Shown here in pieces: positions 34,159 to 45,479 of a stretch of 64,000 bases of DNA. Under the pieces are notes generated by a model. The model ran no database searches and was not told the origin of the DNA. It saw only the letters and a program-made list of their open reading frames with translations. The stretch lies in NCBI RefSeq assembly GCF_036880985.1, contig NZ_JBAJNO010000008.1, positions 558,001 through 622,000 on the forward strand, given 5' to 3'. The position numbers were made by a program, and so were the translations under genes. Numbering within the stretch: position 1 is the first letter of the stretch; every line of letters begins with the position of its first letter. The DNA is from Limibacter armeniacum (GTDB lineage: Bacteria > Bacteroidota > Bacteroidia > Cytophagales > Flammeovirgaceae).

Positions 34159-37100
34159 ATGCAAAAACTAAAACCGAAACGCACCACTACCGTGAATGAC
34201 AACACTTCATGGATAAAGACGATCCTTTTTATTCTGATAAGCCTAATATCAATTCCCAAGGTGAATGCCATGTCATGGCAGCCTAACAATACCATGGAAG
34301 AAATCGATTATGAAGGATTTCTGTATAACCTGACTGCTCAGACAACTTTTTGGGAGACAAGGTTTACCTCTATGAGTTCTTCCGGTTCCAATATTATATT
34401 CCAGGTTTCATCATCAGTCAATGTTGATTCACAGCACTCCTTTTATTTGATGACAGGTAATCAGGTACTAGCTTCATTCGAAAATAAAAGTATTGCCAAC
34501 AATACTTCAGCTTCCTATTCTATTACCTATGGAGGACAGGCGTTTACGATCTCGATTTACAAGCGGGTCAACGCTGATTCATCTTGGGAATATCTTGTCA
34601 CCTTGCCCAAAACTTTTTACGACTACCTCAACAACAGCAATGCGTATTTTGCCTTTGCAATTGGAGAGAGTAATAATAGCTCAACCAGGGGAACCATTAC
34701 CACTATTCCTTACAGAGAAAGTTTTTATGGTCAAAAAGATATACCCACTGTCGGAACTCCTCTCTATGACTACGATAACAACACGTTGACGTTGGAATGG
34801 GATACCCCTTTCAATATGCATTATGGCATCTTGGACTATGAACTCAATATTGCGGGATCAGTATTGGATGTAGGTTCTTTCTGGAACAATGCTTATCCCT
34901 ATACGACTACTTTTACCTATAATGGAAAAACGTTCAGTGCCAATATTTCAGCTACCACTTCCGGAACCTATGGGGCACATTATACCATGGAGATTCAGGA
35001 TGTGACAAATGGAGACGGACTTTGGCAAAATGCCTATCAGATGGTCATCAAGGCAAAGGGCAGCGCCGGTTTACTGGATAGGGGCGGCAACGCTGACGAA
35101 GTGGTATTCCAACCGAAAAATTATGATAACAGAGTTCAGCAACCTACGATTGCATTTGAATACCTGAGTGGTGATAAAGCCAATGTGACCGTTAGCTGGG
35201 ACACCAAAGAGTATGAGTTACCTCATATGTATGGGTATGCGGTAGGAGCTAAACTGGGCTCACTTCTTACATTTGGTGATGTTAATTATGTTGTGCCAGG
35301 CAGTAACATCTGGTATTATAAGAAATATGTTTCTGGAGAGGAGGAGTCAGGTAACTGTAATGTATCAGTCCCTTCAAATTATGGAAGTGGCACTTACAGT
35401 ATCCTGTTCAAGAACATGGACACAGGTTCAACAGTATTTCAGAACCTGAACCAGCTTTATATCTATCCTTTAGAGAAGCCAATACCAACTTCATTGAGAC
35501 CATCCTACCGTGGGGCGGGATCAACCTATTCTTATCCGGTGCCGGTCAGTCCTGAACCAACCAATGTTAAATTGAACATGATTAACAATGGGGATAACAC
35601 TTTTGACCTCGCTTTTAGTTGGAAGTCTGCAGCCAATACGCCTAATAACTTTTTTAACTACGGATGGACAGGACAGAACATTATTCCACCGATAAAGTCG
35701 GACAACACCTTAAATGGTTTGAGTGCAACGACAGCAGGGAGTATTCTACGATGGACCATTACAAAGGGAACCAAAACTTATACAGTTGAATATGACCAGT
35801 CATTGAGGGTGGAAGACAGTAATGGGGCGACTTCTTATAACCTTACTTTTAAAAATATACCGAACGATGATGCGCTGCTTTTGTATTTGCCGGAGATGCA
35901 GTTGAAATCATACATCACCAAAGCAGGTTTCTATTCTGAAGCGGTTGACTTTACTGTAGAACAGACCGACTTGCTTTCGGATATGGTTTTTACTGGTACG
36001 CCTTCAACGGGTTTGGTTCCTGTAATCAGCAAGCTTCCTGCACCCATATTGGAATACCATCTTTATAGCGATGATGTCAATAGTAGTGAAGTGATCACTT
36101 CCTTATTGCCTGAAGACTTTACAGCCGATGATATTAACAAGCTTTGGACGATACAGGCAAAACTGAAAAACAAGGAAGGATGGCTGACCACCAAGGTGGG
36201 AGTGGTGATTGCGAATTCCGAAACAGCTATCAGTTTTAGGGGGTGTGACCGACTCAGTATCCGCTACAATGAATTAGTATTGCCATCAGGGGTTTCCGGT
36301 ACAGTGGAATATAGAATCAAGAAGAAAGTAGATGGCGAGGATACCGACTTCCAGAACTTTGCCACTACTTCCAGTACTACCTTTGAGGATACGGAAGTAG
36401 CAGCGAACAAGCTTTACAGCTATCAGACGGATATTATTTATGCGGATCTTGATGCAACGGGCACCAATTATCAGGGATTAGTAGGGGTTGTGGATATCGC
36501 TTCCACCACCGAAAAAGCCTCAATTGCTACGATGCCGACGGTGATCAATAAAGAGGTGACCTACAACGTGGATAGTGCAGCACTGCACAGTATCCTGACG
36601 CTTAATAGTGGTGAGTTAAGTGCCATCAAACAGGTAACGGTTTACAGGGTCAATGTCACAACAGGCACGCAATCACCTACAACTGTTCTGTATGATCGGG
36701 ATACAGGAATGGACCCTGACTACGGTACCATTACGGCTACAACACTGGATTATTGGGATGATGATGCTAGCCTACAGAATTGTGAGGCATACCGCTACAC
36801 ATTTGTGCTGAGTGATGACTGTGACAACGATAAGTCTTATACGACAGATGCAGCCCTGATCAGTGCCGATATCTCCAATACCTTTAGTGAAGAGAAGAAC
36901 CTTACCGCCACAAAAGGCTATTACGAAGACTATGTGGAACTGGAATGGGACAACGAAAACAACTCACTCGTTGATGCTTTCCATATCTACAGGGCGCTTT
37001 ATTATTCTGATGATGAGTCAGACCTAAACTGGTTCAAGATTGAGTCAACGGGTTCGGGTACACACCAGTACATTGACCGTACTCTTCAGGCAGGTAAGCT

Positions 37101-40100
37101 TTACAAGTATAAGGTAGTGGCTGAAATCCCGTGTAATGGAGAGGTTTCAGAAATCACTTCCCACACCGTTGTTGGCTTCAGGTCGCCAAGAGGAGTAATC
37201 TCCGGACATATCGAGTACAAAGGTGGACAGGAAGTGAAAGATGTCCGCGTACAGGTAACACACGTAAGCAACTCAGACCGAGGCAGTGCCTTGCTGATGG
37301 AAAACGGTGACCTCCTTCTGACAGACAGTATAGCCAATGCCAACATTATTGAGGTATTGAAAGGCGATTTCACTTTTGAAACATGGTTGCAGCCGGAGCA
37401 AATTGCCAACGGACAATTACGCTATTCCTTGCTGGCAATAGGTGACTCGACCAATGCCGCCCTACAGCTTTATAATGCCGGAACAGGACTGGATGTGATG
37501 GTCACTGGAGGTACAGGAACAGCTGTAACGGATTTTGACGCAGTAAAAGGAGAATGGCACCAATATACAGTAGTGGCAGACACAGAGGCTGGGACTTTCA
37601 GTTTCTATCATGATGGCGAACTGAAAAGCCAGCAATCTCTTGCACAGTTTACTTCCATGATGGCTGCAGCACAGCCGGAAGATCAGGTGTATTTCCTCAA
37701 CGGTTACAACGGTGGAGTGGATGAGCTGAGACTTTGGAGCCGTGCCAAGACTGCAGATGAGGTTGCTATTGACTACAGCCGCATTACCCATAATCAGGAC
37801 AATGACCTGATGGTATATTATAACTTTGATGAAGGCGTAGGCGTAATGGCGTACGACCAGTCCAAGAATGAGGACAATATCTTTAACCAGCGTCATGCAC
37901 TTGCCACAGCCAAGATTCTTCAGTTCCTGAAAGGAAACTTTATCCCGACTTCAGACCAGTTGGGGTATGTAGGCTATACGGACGAATACGGTAACCATAT
38001 TGTGTACGGTATCCGCTACACGGGTTCTGGGGAATCGTTCAAGGCAATTCCGAACAAGGGTGTGCATGAGTTTTCACCTTCTTCAAAAGTAGTCTATATC
38101 GGCGACAACAGCCGTGCGGTAAACGGGGTGGATTTTCAGGATATTTCTTCTTTTGTCGTATCAGGTAAAGTGACTTTTGATGAGGACAGCGATCCTTCCA
38201 ATACCTCACTCAACATTCCGGTAGATGGCGGTCTGGTGAAAGTAGACGGTGAAGCTGTCATCTATCAGGGAGAGCAAGTCTTCACCAAGGAAGACGGAAG
38301 CTTTGTGATCGAGGTACCGATCGGAGAGCACTTGCTGACCATTGAGAAAGATGGACACATTTTCAGAAATGAATATACGGCAACTACACTGCTGGGCGCA
38401 GATTCTACCTATTACAAGGTAGAAAACAAGGTGCGATTCTATCACGATTTTCAGGAGCCAATCAGTACCCTTACTTTTAAAGACATGACAAGGGTGATTG
38501 TGATAGGTAAGGTAGTCGGTGGACTGGTGGAAGCCGGAAAAGACCTGATCTTCGGAGGAACAGTGAACAACATCGGGGTGGCGGATATTACCTTCAAACC
38601 TCAGAATACCCTATACAATAGCCTTGAAACAACAGTTCGTACTGGTACGGAAACAGGTGAGTACAGAATAGAACTGCTGCCGATCAATTATATCGCCAGT
38701 GCACCTGTGGCACTCAATAATACTTTCAGCTTTGATGAGGAAGATGATCAGCGTCTCCTTTCCCTGAGCAAGACAGATTTGGTTAACCTCAATTCGGTAT
38801 CGAAGGATTTTATCATATCTGATACCGAGTTGGATGTTTTTGAAGAAATGGAAACGTTGGGTTGGCTAGGCAGGGAAGAGTTGGTCAATGATACCACCGC
38901 AGTAGTGGACTCGGTAAGACTGACCTATCCTTTCCATGAGAAAGCAAGCTTTATGTATGCTGCCACTCCGAAATTGTCAGTTTTCAATGAGGATGGTTCC
39001 TTTCCACTGAAAGGAGCATTACAGATCGTAACAGAATACGATACGCTACAAGTTGATACGTTGGGATTGGCTTATCCGGTATTCCAGCAGGGAGATTCGG
39101 TAGTCTATCAGTTGAATGCTTACGAGGAATACCTGAATGCAGATAGTGATAGTATTGTTTCCCGTTATCCGGTAATTGGAGAGGTATTGTTCCAAAATAA
39201 TTTTGCTTCAGGAAATTCGGAAAGGGTGTCTCTTACTTATGAAACAGGAGACGAGACCAGTCAAGCTTATTATGGTTTCCGTGTGGGAGAACCGAATGTG
39301 GTACCTCCACACCTGAAAGCCATGTCGGTAGAGTTGCATACCAGTACACAGGTGATTCCTTGGGACAATGGAGGAACCAATGTACAACAGGGTTATGTAG
39401 TAGGTGCCCGACAAGTGGACGGCAACTTTGTGACTGCCGGACCGGACAGGGTGAAATGGGTATTGAGAGATCCTCCAGGCTCCAACAGTTATGCCTATAT
39501 CGATGAAGGCTCCAAGCTGACGGAATATTCGGAAACCCGTCTGACGGATATGACCAAAAACCAGTTTGAAGTACTGGCAGTAGATGATATCAGTATCAAG
39601 AAAGCCGTATTCTTTGGTTTGGGAGCAGGTTCAGTGGAAGATATTTTTAAACTGGATCTCAAATCCAAGGCAGGTACAGGTTTCAACCGTGACAAGACGA
39701 CCAACAAGACCAATGCGCAGATTCTGACCACAACCACCAGGCAGCGTATCCAGACAAGCGCCGAGTCGGATGGGGTAGGCAGCAGTGCTGACTTATTTAT
39801 CGGTTATGCACAGAACTATAAGGTTGGGCAGACTATTGGCGTGGAAATTCAGCGCAATGAAGATGGTACATATGGTATCGACTCTTTGAGTGTGTTGGGA
39901 ATTCAGCCAGCTGACCAGACCTTCTTTACCTACACGCAGAATCACATCCGCAATTATTTGATTCCAGATCTGGTAGCGATCAGAAATAGTTATCTGGAAA
40001 ATAATCCGGCACATTACACTTCTCATTTGGAGAAGGATCATCCACTCTACGGAATGAGCAATGACAGCCCAGTATTTGGAGCTGATACAGTCAGCTTGCC

Positions 40101-43100
40101 ATTGGGAGTGTTTCCGGCAACAGGTTATGGTGGCGAAAGCTATACGTTTGTACCAAGCAATGATTTCCCGATGGACTCCGTATACATGACCAACCTTCAG
40201 ATAGAGGAATGGATCAGTGCTCTGAGACAGAATGACCATATTAAGCTACTGGCAAAGCAGGACTTTGATGGTGGTAATACAGATAACCTACTGAAAGATT
40301 ACTCCATGAGTGGTGGTGCAGAGGTGTCTTATGAAGAATCATTTGTAGCCAGCAGGGAATATAATGACGAATGGTTGGATGCCTATAGTGGCTACTTTAC
40401 GAGTAATACTGAAGGTAAATTACTGATACTGGGTTATGGTGTCGGTTTTGATCAGAAAAGCAATTTCCTGACGATGAGGGAGACTTCCTTAAAAGTGGGG
40501 AATATCAGCGAAAATTCCGTGAAATGGGGCTTTGTCTATAGCGATCCTGAACAGGGAGACCGTATTAACTTTAAGGTGACCAAGCCATCCTTTAACAGGA
40601 AGAAGTTTGATGAAATGCGTATCAAGGAAGCGGAAGATATGTATGACAGGGATGCAGGTGATATTGTAGCGATGACACTGGTAGGGGTTAACTACGCCAA
40701 AAGTTTTGCGCTGACCAAAGCGAAGGTACCAGGATTGATAGCGGATCAAGTATTGTCAACAGCAATGGCTTTTGCCCTGATGAATATCGTGCAGCTCAAT
40801 GATGACATTGTCAACGAGGCGTTCAACGACAGTACTGTGTCAGACTTTGAGACACCAGTATTTATCACCGAAGGAGGTATTACAGCTTGTCCGCACGAAG
40901 ATGCAGAAGTCTCCTACCTGTCTCCGGAATATACGGATAGTAACTACAGCCCTGTTCTTTTGGGTAGCAGAACCTTGCAGCGGGATGTACCTGAAATTTC
41001 GGTAGGTACAAACCTGAAGCACCAGAAAATCTACAATGTGCCGGACGATCAGCCAGCAGTATTCAAGTTAAACCTGAGCAACCTGAGTGAATCGGGAGAC
41101 ACAAGGGTTTATTCCCTGAAAGTGTTGCAGGGCAGTAACCCAGACGGTGCTCAGATCAAGATTGACGGAATTTTCCCAGACAGGGATTTTGATATTCCGG
41201 CAGGAACAACCCTACGAAAGGAGTTGACACTGGAAAGAGGCGCAACCACACTGCAATATGATAGCATTATGCTAGTGCTACACTCACCTTGCCAATACTG
41301 GTTGGGAGCGCAGAATAACCTTGATCTGGCAGAGATTGCAGATACGGTTTACCTGTCAGCAGGTTTCCTGCCTACCTGTTCCACACCTGAATGGGAGCAG
41401 CCAGAGCAGAACTGGGTCGTGAACTACGATGACGGCGACCTTCTTGAATTGGAACTGGGAGGGTACGACATCAACTATTACAGCCTTGAAAAGATTACCC
41501 TGCAATACCGCAGGGTAGGAACAACGGACTGGTTGCCTGTGACGGACGCTTTTTATAAGCAGCAGGGCAGCTCGGTAAGTGCTTCAGGAACCACCGTCTA
41601 TGAATACCGTGAGAATGGAATTACACTGTATGATTCCCTGACTGAAAAGCAATGGATACCGACCAGCAGCGCTACCCTTTCATGGCAATGGGATTTGAGC
41701 AATGTAGTGGACGGGGAATACGAAGTAAGAGCGGTTACCTACTGCCATGTGGATGGGCAGCTATCCAAGGAATATACGGAAGTGTTTGCCGGAACCATTG
41801 ACCGTGAACTGCCAAGCGTATTCGGTTCGCCTTCACCTTCTGACGGCATTCTAGGCGCAGGAGAAGAATTGAGTATTTCTTTCAATGAGGATATCAACAG
41901 GGCATTGCTGAACGTAACAGGACAGCTGGATATCAGAGGCAAACTGAACTATGCAGAAATCAAGCATGAGGTAAGCGTTTCCTTTGACGGATTAGAACAG
42001 CATGTCCGTGTGCCTTTCGGTCCAGACCTGCGCTCGACTTCCTTTACAGTGGAATTCTGGGCAAAACATGAGGCAACAGGCAAGAAGGAGATTGTGATCT
42101 CGCAGGGACAGCAGGCAGTAAGCAGCTGGGAAATCGGTTTTGATGAAAGCAATGCCCTGTATGTAGGCATCAACGGTACAGAAAAAGTGGCTGCCATGCC
42201 GGTAACCGAAATAGGTTGGAACCACTACGCAGTCAGCTTCAACGAGGATTCAAAAGTGGTGGAGCTTTTTGTGAATGGTATCTGGAACAACAATACCTAC
42301 GCCTTGCCGCAGCAGGTATATGCCGATGGAGAACTGATTGTCGGATACGGCAGCTATGATCAGGTACATTACTTCGAGGGCAGCCTGCACGAACTGAGAA
42401 TCTGGAACCATGCCCGCAACAGTGGGGCACTGACCGAGTATATGAATGCGACCCTGTCAGGACAGGAAGCAGGATTGTTGGGTTATTGGTCAATGGATGA
42501 ATTGGGCGAAAGTGAGCTGTTGGATAAGGCTCGCCATCGCAATGCAGAGATGAATGCTGCTTGGGAATTGGCACACAAAGGTTACGCCTATGACCTGAGC
42601 GCGATTGACAGCCTTTCAATCAATGCCTCAACCATTGGCTTTACTTCGGAACAGGAATATACAATCGAGTGCTGGTTCAAGACGAACACCCTGACATCAG
42701 CAGCAACCTTGCTTTCCAACGGAAAGGGAACAGCGGATGATCCCAACACGCAAGGCTGGTCAGTAAACCTGCTGGCGGATGGCAGTTTGCAGCTTACCAA
42801 CAACGGACTGACTTTGACGGCAGCAGGCAACTATGGCGACAACCAGTGGCATCACTTTGCCATGACGTATGGAGAGCTGACAGGTGTAAGTGTTTACATG
42901 GACGGCAAACTGGCAGCCAACAGAAAAGGCGGCATCAGTGGCTTTGCAGGTTCAAGCATCTATTTCGGACAGCGCTACTTCCAGAACGGAACCCTGCTAC
43001 AGCTTGACCAGAAAATGGACGGCGTAATCGATGAGATCAGAATCTGGAATACCAGAAGGACGGAAGCGCAGATCAGACGTTATCGCCATCAGGCATTGGA

Positions 43101-45261
43101 AGGAGATGAATTGGGACTGCTGGTGTACTTCCCGTTTGAGCAGTACCGTGAAACCAGTGGCATTGCAGAAGTGACGACAGACCTTGAAAGTGAAACCGGA
43201 CTGAAAAACACCTCCCTGAATATCTCTCCATTGGGCAATTACTTCACACAGGAAGGTCCGCAGGTAAGTGTTCAGCCGGCAGTACAGCAGGTGCCATTCT
43301 CCTATGTGGCGAATGAGCGTGAGATCATCTTCACCCTGAACGTAGATCCGGCATTGGTAGAAGGAACACAGCTTGATATCAGTGTGGCACAGGTAGAGGA
43401 CATGTTTGGCAACCCAATGAACGGCACCAAGACATGGACAGCCTATATTGACCAGAATCAGCTGATCTGGAATGACAATACGGTATCGCTGAAAAAAGAG
43501 GCAGGTGAGCCACTGACCTTTAGTATGCCAATCCTGAATAAGAGTGGACAGGTTGAAAACTACAATATCAGTAACTTGCCGTCATGGTTACAGGCAGCTC
43601 CGTTATCCGGACTGCTTGATCCGCAAAGCTATACCACCATCAATTTCACGGTGGATGCAGATATGTCACTAGGCACTTTCCAGGAAGACATTATGCTGAC
43701 GGGTAATTTGGGTTATTCCGAAAAACTTCAGCTGGACTTGCAGGTGTACCGTGAGGCACCGGACTGGACAGTAAACGAATCGGGTTTTGAAACGACCATG
43801 CATTTTATCGGCATCGTGAAAGTGGGCGATATCATTTCCACAGACAGTGAAGATAGACTGGCGGCCTATGTCAACGGGGAGTTGAGAGGTTCCTGCCAGC
43901 TGAAGTACATCGAAGCACGTGGACAGTATATGGCATTCCTGACCGTATTCGGGAATAGCGATGAGAACAGCGCAATTTCCTTCAAGCTATGGGATGCCAG
44001 CGAGGGAAGAATCCGCGCGCAACTGACACCGGCAGATATGAAGTTTGAATCGAACCGCACGCAGGGAACCATCAGCAATCCGGTTGTTTTCCAGGCAAGG
44101 GAAGTATTCGAGCAGTTGGTAAGCCTGAAGAAAGGCTGGAACTGGGTATCGTTCTACCTTGAGCCTGACAGCCGAAGCCTCAATGACTTCTTCCCGCAGG
44201 AAGTGAAACAGGCGATGCTGGAAATCAAGAGCAGTGAACTGACAGCCCAATACAGTAGCAACAGTCAAATGCTGGTAGGTAATATGACGGAAGTGGAAGC
44301 GGAGCGTACCTACTTTATTGAAATGAAGGAAGCCAAAGAGTTCAGCTATATGGGAGAAGTGATCAACCCGACACTGAATCCGGTACCGCTGGAAGGAATG
44401 TGGAACCGTATCGGTTACATTTCCCGCCGAAACCTGCTGACAGCTGAAGCGCTGTCAAGCCTGAATCCGGCAGAAGGTGACCTGATTAAGAGCAGAACGG
44501 CATTTGCCATGTACGAACCGCAGTTAGGTTGGGTTGGCAACCTGCAGTATATGGTACCTGGAGAAGGATATATGTTCTACACCACAGGAACCGATACGGA
44601 GGTAATCTATCCGGAGTCGGGAATGTTTGACAGCAATTCCGCAAGAATGGCAGCATTGCCGTCGGTGGAAAGTCCTTGGTCGGTAGATGCTTATACCTAC
44701 GAGGGCAATATGACAGCCGTGATTGAGGTAAAAGGCGTAGAGGTTTCGCCTCAGATGGTGCTGGGTGCTTTTGCAGATGGTAAGTGTGTAGGCGTATCAG
44801 CTCCTCAGTTCCATGCACAGCTGGAATCACCGCTGTTCTTTATCAGTATGCAGGGCAGTACTACTGTGAATGAAGTGACTTTCCAGTTGTATGATCCGAC
44901 AGCAGTCGATCCTTTGCAGGCAGCGGACGTCATGACATTCCAGACCAATGCACAGGTGGGAACGGTCAAAATGCCTCAGCCGATTACATTTGAAGAGAAA
45001 ATGTCAAACAAAGTAACAGCTTATCCGACCATTTTCAATGAAGAAGTAACCGTGACATGGCAGACGGCTGAAGCGGTAACTGTATCCATTGAGGTCGTAG
45101 ACCTGATGGGCAGAGTCATCCGAACATGGGAGATGCCAGAAGGCAATGAGATGAAATGGAACGGCAAGATGGAAAATGGCAATCCGTTACCGTCAGGCAT
45201 GTACCTGATGAAAGTGAAACTAGGAACAGACAGCCAAACCATCAAACTGATTAGACAATAG
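34159..45261 (+). CDS. Giant (3700 aa) T9SS-secreted LamG protein
   Basis: The ATG at 34159 is chosen because the frame upstream overlaps the promoter and the signal peptide (helix TILFILISLISIPKVNA) follows it. In order: a beta-rich N-terminal third with repeated Ig/FN3-like units (clear FN3-like unit at about 910-1005); LamG/concanavalin-type jellyroll 1 at about 1040-1240 (DFTFETWLQPEQ, GVDELRLWSRAKT); a carboxypeptidase-regulatory-like fold at about 1350-1415; jellyrolls 2 and 3 at about 2610-2800 and 2810-2995 (LHELRIWNHAR, VIDEIRIWNTRR); an Ig-like unit; two copies of a W-x-V domain (about 3202-3312 and 3507-3610); and a type A T9SS sorting domain at about 3617-3700 (AYPTIFNEEV... SGMYLMKV). 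It is predicted to be surface-attached, perhaps an adhesin or glycan binder. Confidence 0.88.
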   Translation: MQKLKPKRTTTVNDNTSWIKTILFILISLISIPKVNAMSWQPNNTMEEIDYEGFLYNLTAQTTFWETRFTSMSSSGSNIIFQVSSSVNVDSQHSFYLMTGNQVLASFENKSIANNTSASYSITYGGQAFTISIYKRVNADSSWEYLVTLPKTFYDYLNNSNAYFAFAIGESNNSSTRGTITTIPYRESFYGQKDIPTVGTPLYDYDNNTLTLEWDTPFNMHYGILDYELNIAGSVLDVGSFWNNAYPYTTTFTYNGKTFSANISATTSGTYGAHYTMEIQDVTNGDGLWQNAYQMVIKAKGSAGLLDRGGNADEVVFQPKNYDNRVQQPTIAFEYLSGDKANVTVSWDTKEYELPHMYGYAVGAKLGSLLTFGDVNYVVPGSNIWYYKKYVSGEEESGNCNVSVPSNYGSGTYSILFKNMDTGSTVFQNLNQLYIYPLEKPIPTSLRPSYRGAGSTYSYPVPVSPEPTNVKLNMINNGDNTFDLAFSWKSAANTPNNFFNYGWTGQNIIPPIKSDNTLNGLSATTAGSILRWTITKGTKTYTVEYDQSLRVEDSNGATSYNLTFKNIPNDDALLLYLPEMQLKSYITKAGFYSEAVDFTVEQTDLLSDMVFTGTPSTGLVPVISKLPAPILEYHLYSDDVNSSEVITSLLPEDFTADDINKLWTIQAKLKNKEGWLTTKVGVVIANSETAISFRGCDRLSIRYNELVLPSGVSGTVEYRIKKKVDGEDTDFQNFATTSSTTFEDTEVAANKLYSYQTDIIYADLDATGTNYQGLVGVVDIASTTEKASIATMPTVINKEVTYNVDSAALHSILTLNSGELSAIKQVTVYRVNVTTGTQSPTTVLYDRDTGMDPDYGTITATTLDYWDDDASLQNCEAYRYTFVLSDDCDNDKSYTTDAALISADISNTFSEEKNLTATKGYYEDYVELEWDNENNSLVDAFHIYRALYYSDDESDLNWFKIESTGSGTHQYIDRTLQAGKLYKYKVVAEIPCNGEVSEITSHTVVGFRSPRGVISGHIEYKGGQEVKDVRVQVTHVSNSDRGSALLMENGDLLLTDSIANANIIEVLKGDFTFETWLQPEQIANGQLRYSLLAIGDSTNAALQLYNAGTGLDVMVTGGTGTAVTDFDAVKGEWHQYTVVADTEAGTFSFYHDGELKSQQSLAQFTSMMAAAQPEDQVYFLNGYNGGVDELRLWSRAKTADEVAIDYSRITHNQDNDLMVYYNFDEGVGVMAYDQSKNEDNIFNQRHALATAKILQFLKGNFIPTSDQLGYVGYTDEYGNHIVYGIRYTGSGESFKAIPNKGVHEFSPSSKVVYIGDNSRAVNGVDFQDISSFVVSGKVTFDEDSDPSNTSLNIPVDGGLVKVDGEAVIYQGEQVFTKEDGSFVIEVPIGEHLLTIEKDGHIFRNEYTATTLLGADSTYYKVENKVRFYHDFQEPISTLTFKDMTRVIVIGKVVGGLVEAGKDLIFGGTVNNIGVADITFKPQNTLYNSLETTVRTGTETGEYRIELLPINYIASAPVALNNTFSFDEEDDQRLLSLSKTDLVNLNSVSKDFIISDTELDVFEEMETLGWLGREELVNDTTAVVDSVRLTYPFHEKASFMYAATPKLSVFNEDGSFPLKGALQIVTEYDTLQVDTLGLAYPVFQQGDSVVYQLNAYEEYLNADSDSIVSRYPVIGEVLFQNNFASGNSERVSLTYETGDETSQAYYGFRVGEPNVVPPHLKAMSVELHTSTQVIPWDNGGTNVQQGYVVGARQVDGNFVTAGPDRVKWVLRDPPGSNSYAYIDEGSKLTEYSETRLTDMTKNQFEVLAVDDISIKKAVFFGLGAGSVEDIFKLDLKSKAGTGFNRDKTTNKTNAQILTTTTRQRIQTSAESDGVGSSADLFIGYAQNYKVGQTIGVEIQRNEDGTYGIDSLSVLGIQPADQTFFTYTQNHIRNYLIPDLVAIRNSYLENNPAHYTSHLEKDHPLYGMSNDSPVFGADTVSLPLGVFPATGYGGESYTFVPSNDFPMDSVYMTNLQIEEWISALRQNDHIKLLAKQDFDGGNTDNLLKDYSMSGGAEVSYEESFVASREYNDEWLDAYSGYFTSNTEGKLLILGYGVGFDQKSNFLTMRETSLKVGNISENSVKWGFVYSDPEQGDRINFKVTKPSFNRKKFDEMRIKEAEDMYDRDAGDIVAMTLVGVNYAKSFALTKAKVPGLIADQVLSTAMAFALMNIVQLNDDIVNEAFNDSTVSDFETPVFITEGGITACPHEDAEVSYLSPEYTDSNYSPVLLGSRTLQRDVPEISVGTNLKHQKIYNVPDDQPAVFKLNLSNLSESGDTRVYSLKVLQGSNPDGAQIKIDGIFPDRDFDIPAGTTLRKELTLERGATTLQYDSIMLVLHSPCQYWLGAQNNLDLAEIADTVYLSAGFLPTCSTPEWEQPEQNWVVNYDDGDLLELELGGYDINYYSLEKITLQYRRVGTTDWLPVTDAFYKQQGSSVSASGTTVYEYRENGITLYDSLTEKQWIPTSSATLSWQWDLSNVVDGEYEVRAVTYCHVDGQLSKEYTEVFAGTIDRELPSVFGSPSPSDGILGAGEELSISFNEDINRALLNVTGQLDIRGKLNYAEIKHEVSVSFDGLEQHVRVPFGPDLRSTSFTVEFWAKHEATGKKEIVISQGQQAVSSWEIGFDESNALYVGINGTEKVAAMPVTEIGWNHYAVSFNEDSKVVELFVNGIWNNNTYALPQQVYADGELIVGYGSYDQVHYFEGSLHELRIWNHARNSGALTEYMNATLSGQEAGLLGYWSMDELGESELLDKARHRNAEMNAAWELAHKGYAYDLSAIDSLSINASTIGFTSEQEYTIECWFKTNTLTSAATLLSNGKGTADDPNTQGWSVNLLADGSLQLTNNGLTLTAAGNYGDNQWHHFAMTYGELTGVSVYMDGKLAANRKGGISGFAGSSIYFGQRYFQNGTLLQLDQKMDGVIDEIRIWNTRRTEAQIRRYRHQALEGDELGLLVYFPFEQYRETSGIAEVTTDLESETGLKNTSLNISPLGNYFTQEGPQVSVQPAVQQVPFSYVANEREIIFTLNVDPALVEGTQLDISVAQVEDMFGNPMNGTKTWTAYIDQNQLIWNDNTVSLKKEAGEPLTFSMPILNKSGQVENYNISNLPSWLQAAPLSGLLDPQSYTTINFTVDADMSLGTFQEDIMLTGNLGYSEKLQLDLQVYREAPDWTVNESGFETTMHFIGIVKVGDIISTDSEDRLAAYVNGELRGSCQLKYIEARGQYMAFLTVFGNSDENSAISFKLWDASEGRIRAQLTPADMKFESNRTQGTISNPVVFQAREVFEQLVSLKKGWNWVSFYLEPDSRSLNDFFPQEVKQAMLEIKSSELTAQYSSNSQMLVGNMTEVEAERTYFIEMKEAKEFSYMGEVINPTLNPVPLEGMWNRIGYISRRNLLTAEALSSLNPAEGDLIKSRTAFAMYEPQLGWVGNLQYMVPGEGYMFYTTGTDTEVIYPESGMFDSNSARMAALPSVESPWSVDAYTYEGNMTAVIEVKGVEVSPQMVLGAFADGKCVGVSAPQFHAQLESPLFFISMQGSTTVNEVTFQLYDPTAVDPLQAADVMTFQTNAQVGTVKMPQPITFEEKMSNKVTAYPTIFNEEVTVTWQTAEAVTVSIEVVDLMGRVIRTWEMPEGNEMKWNGKMENGNPLPSGMYLMKVKLGTDSQTIKLIRQ

Positions 45262-45271
45262 TCTGGCATTA

Positions 45272-45432
45272 TCCCAAAACCAAGGGCGACCATGTAGGGT
45301 GCTCAAACTGGTGCAAGTATTAGCCTAACAAGGGAGCGAAGCGAGTGAAGTTGGGCGATACTTGTACCACCTATTTTGGGAAGCATATGCTTCCTTTTGA
45401 AAATAGTCCAAGCACCGCTTCGCTAATGCTTG
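45272..45432. other. Structured intergenic element of nested inverted repeats
   Basis: TCCCAAAA (45272-45279) pairs with TTTTGGGA (45374-45381) and encloses a long imperfect stem, GGTG-CAAGTAT-GCC-AAC (45310-45329) with its complement at 45350-45371. Next come a perfect 16-bp palindrome GGAAGCATATGCTTCC (45379-45394) followed by TTTT, and a hairpin CAAGCA/TGCTTG (45409-45432). No reading frame is present. It may end the giant gene's transcript, or be a structured RNA. Confidence 0.6.
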
Positions 45433-45479
45433 AACTAGTAGAACATAATCCATAACTCATTTTGATATAGCGTTAAGTA

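Noticed and set aside
42239-42619. Long open frame on the minus strand inside the giant gene (and several others, e.g. 39793-40239, 37462-37896)
   Set aside because: Antisense to a strongly supported coding region, with no family motif; such frames are expected opposite an 11-kb gene.
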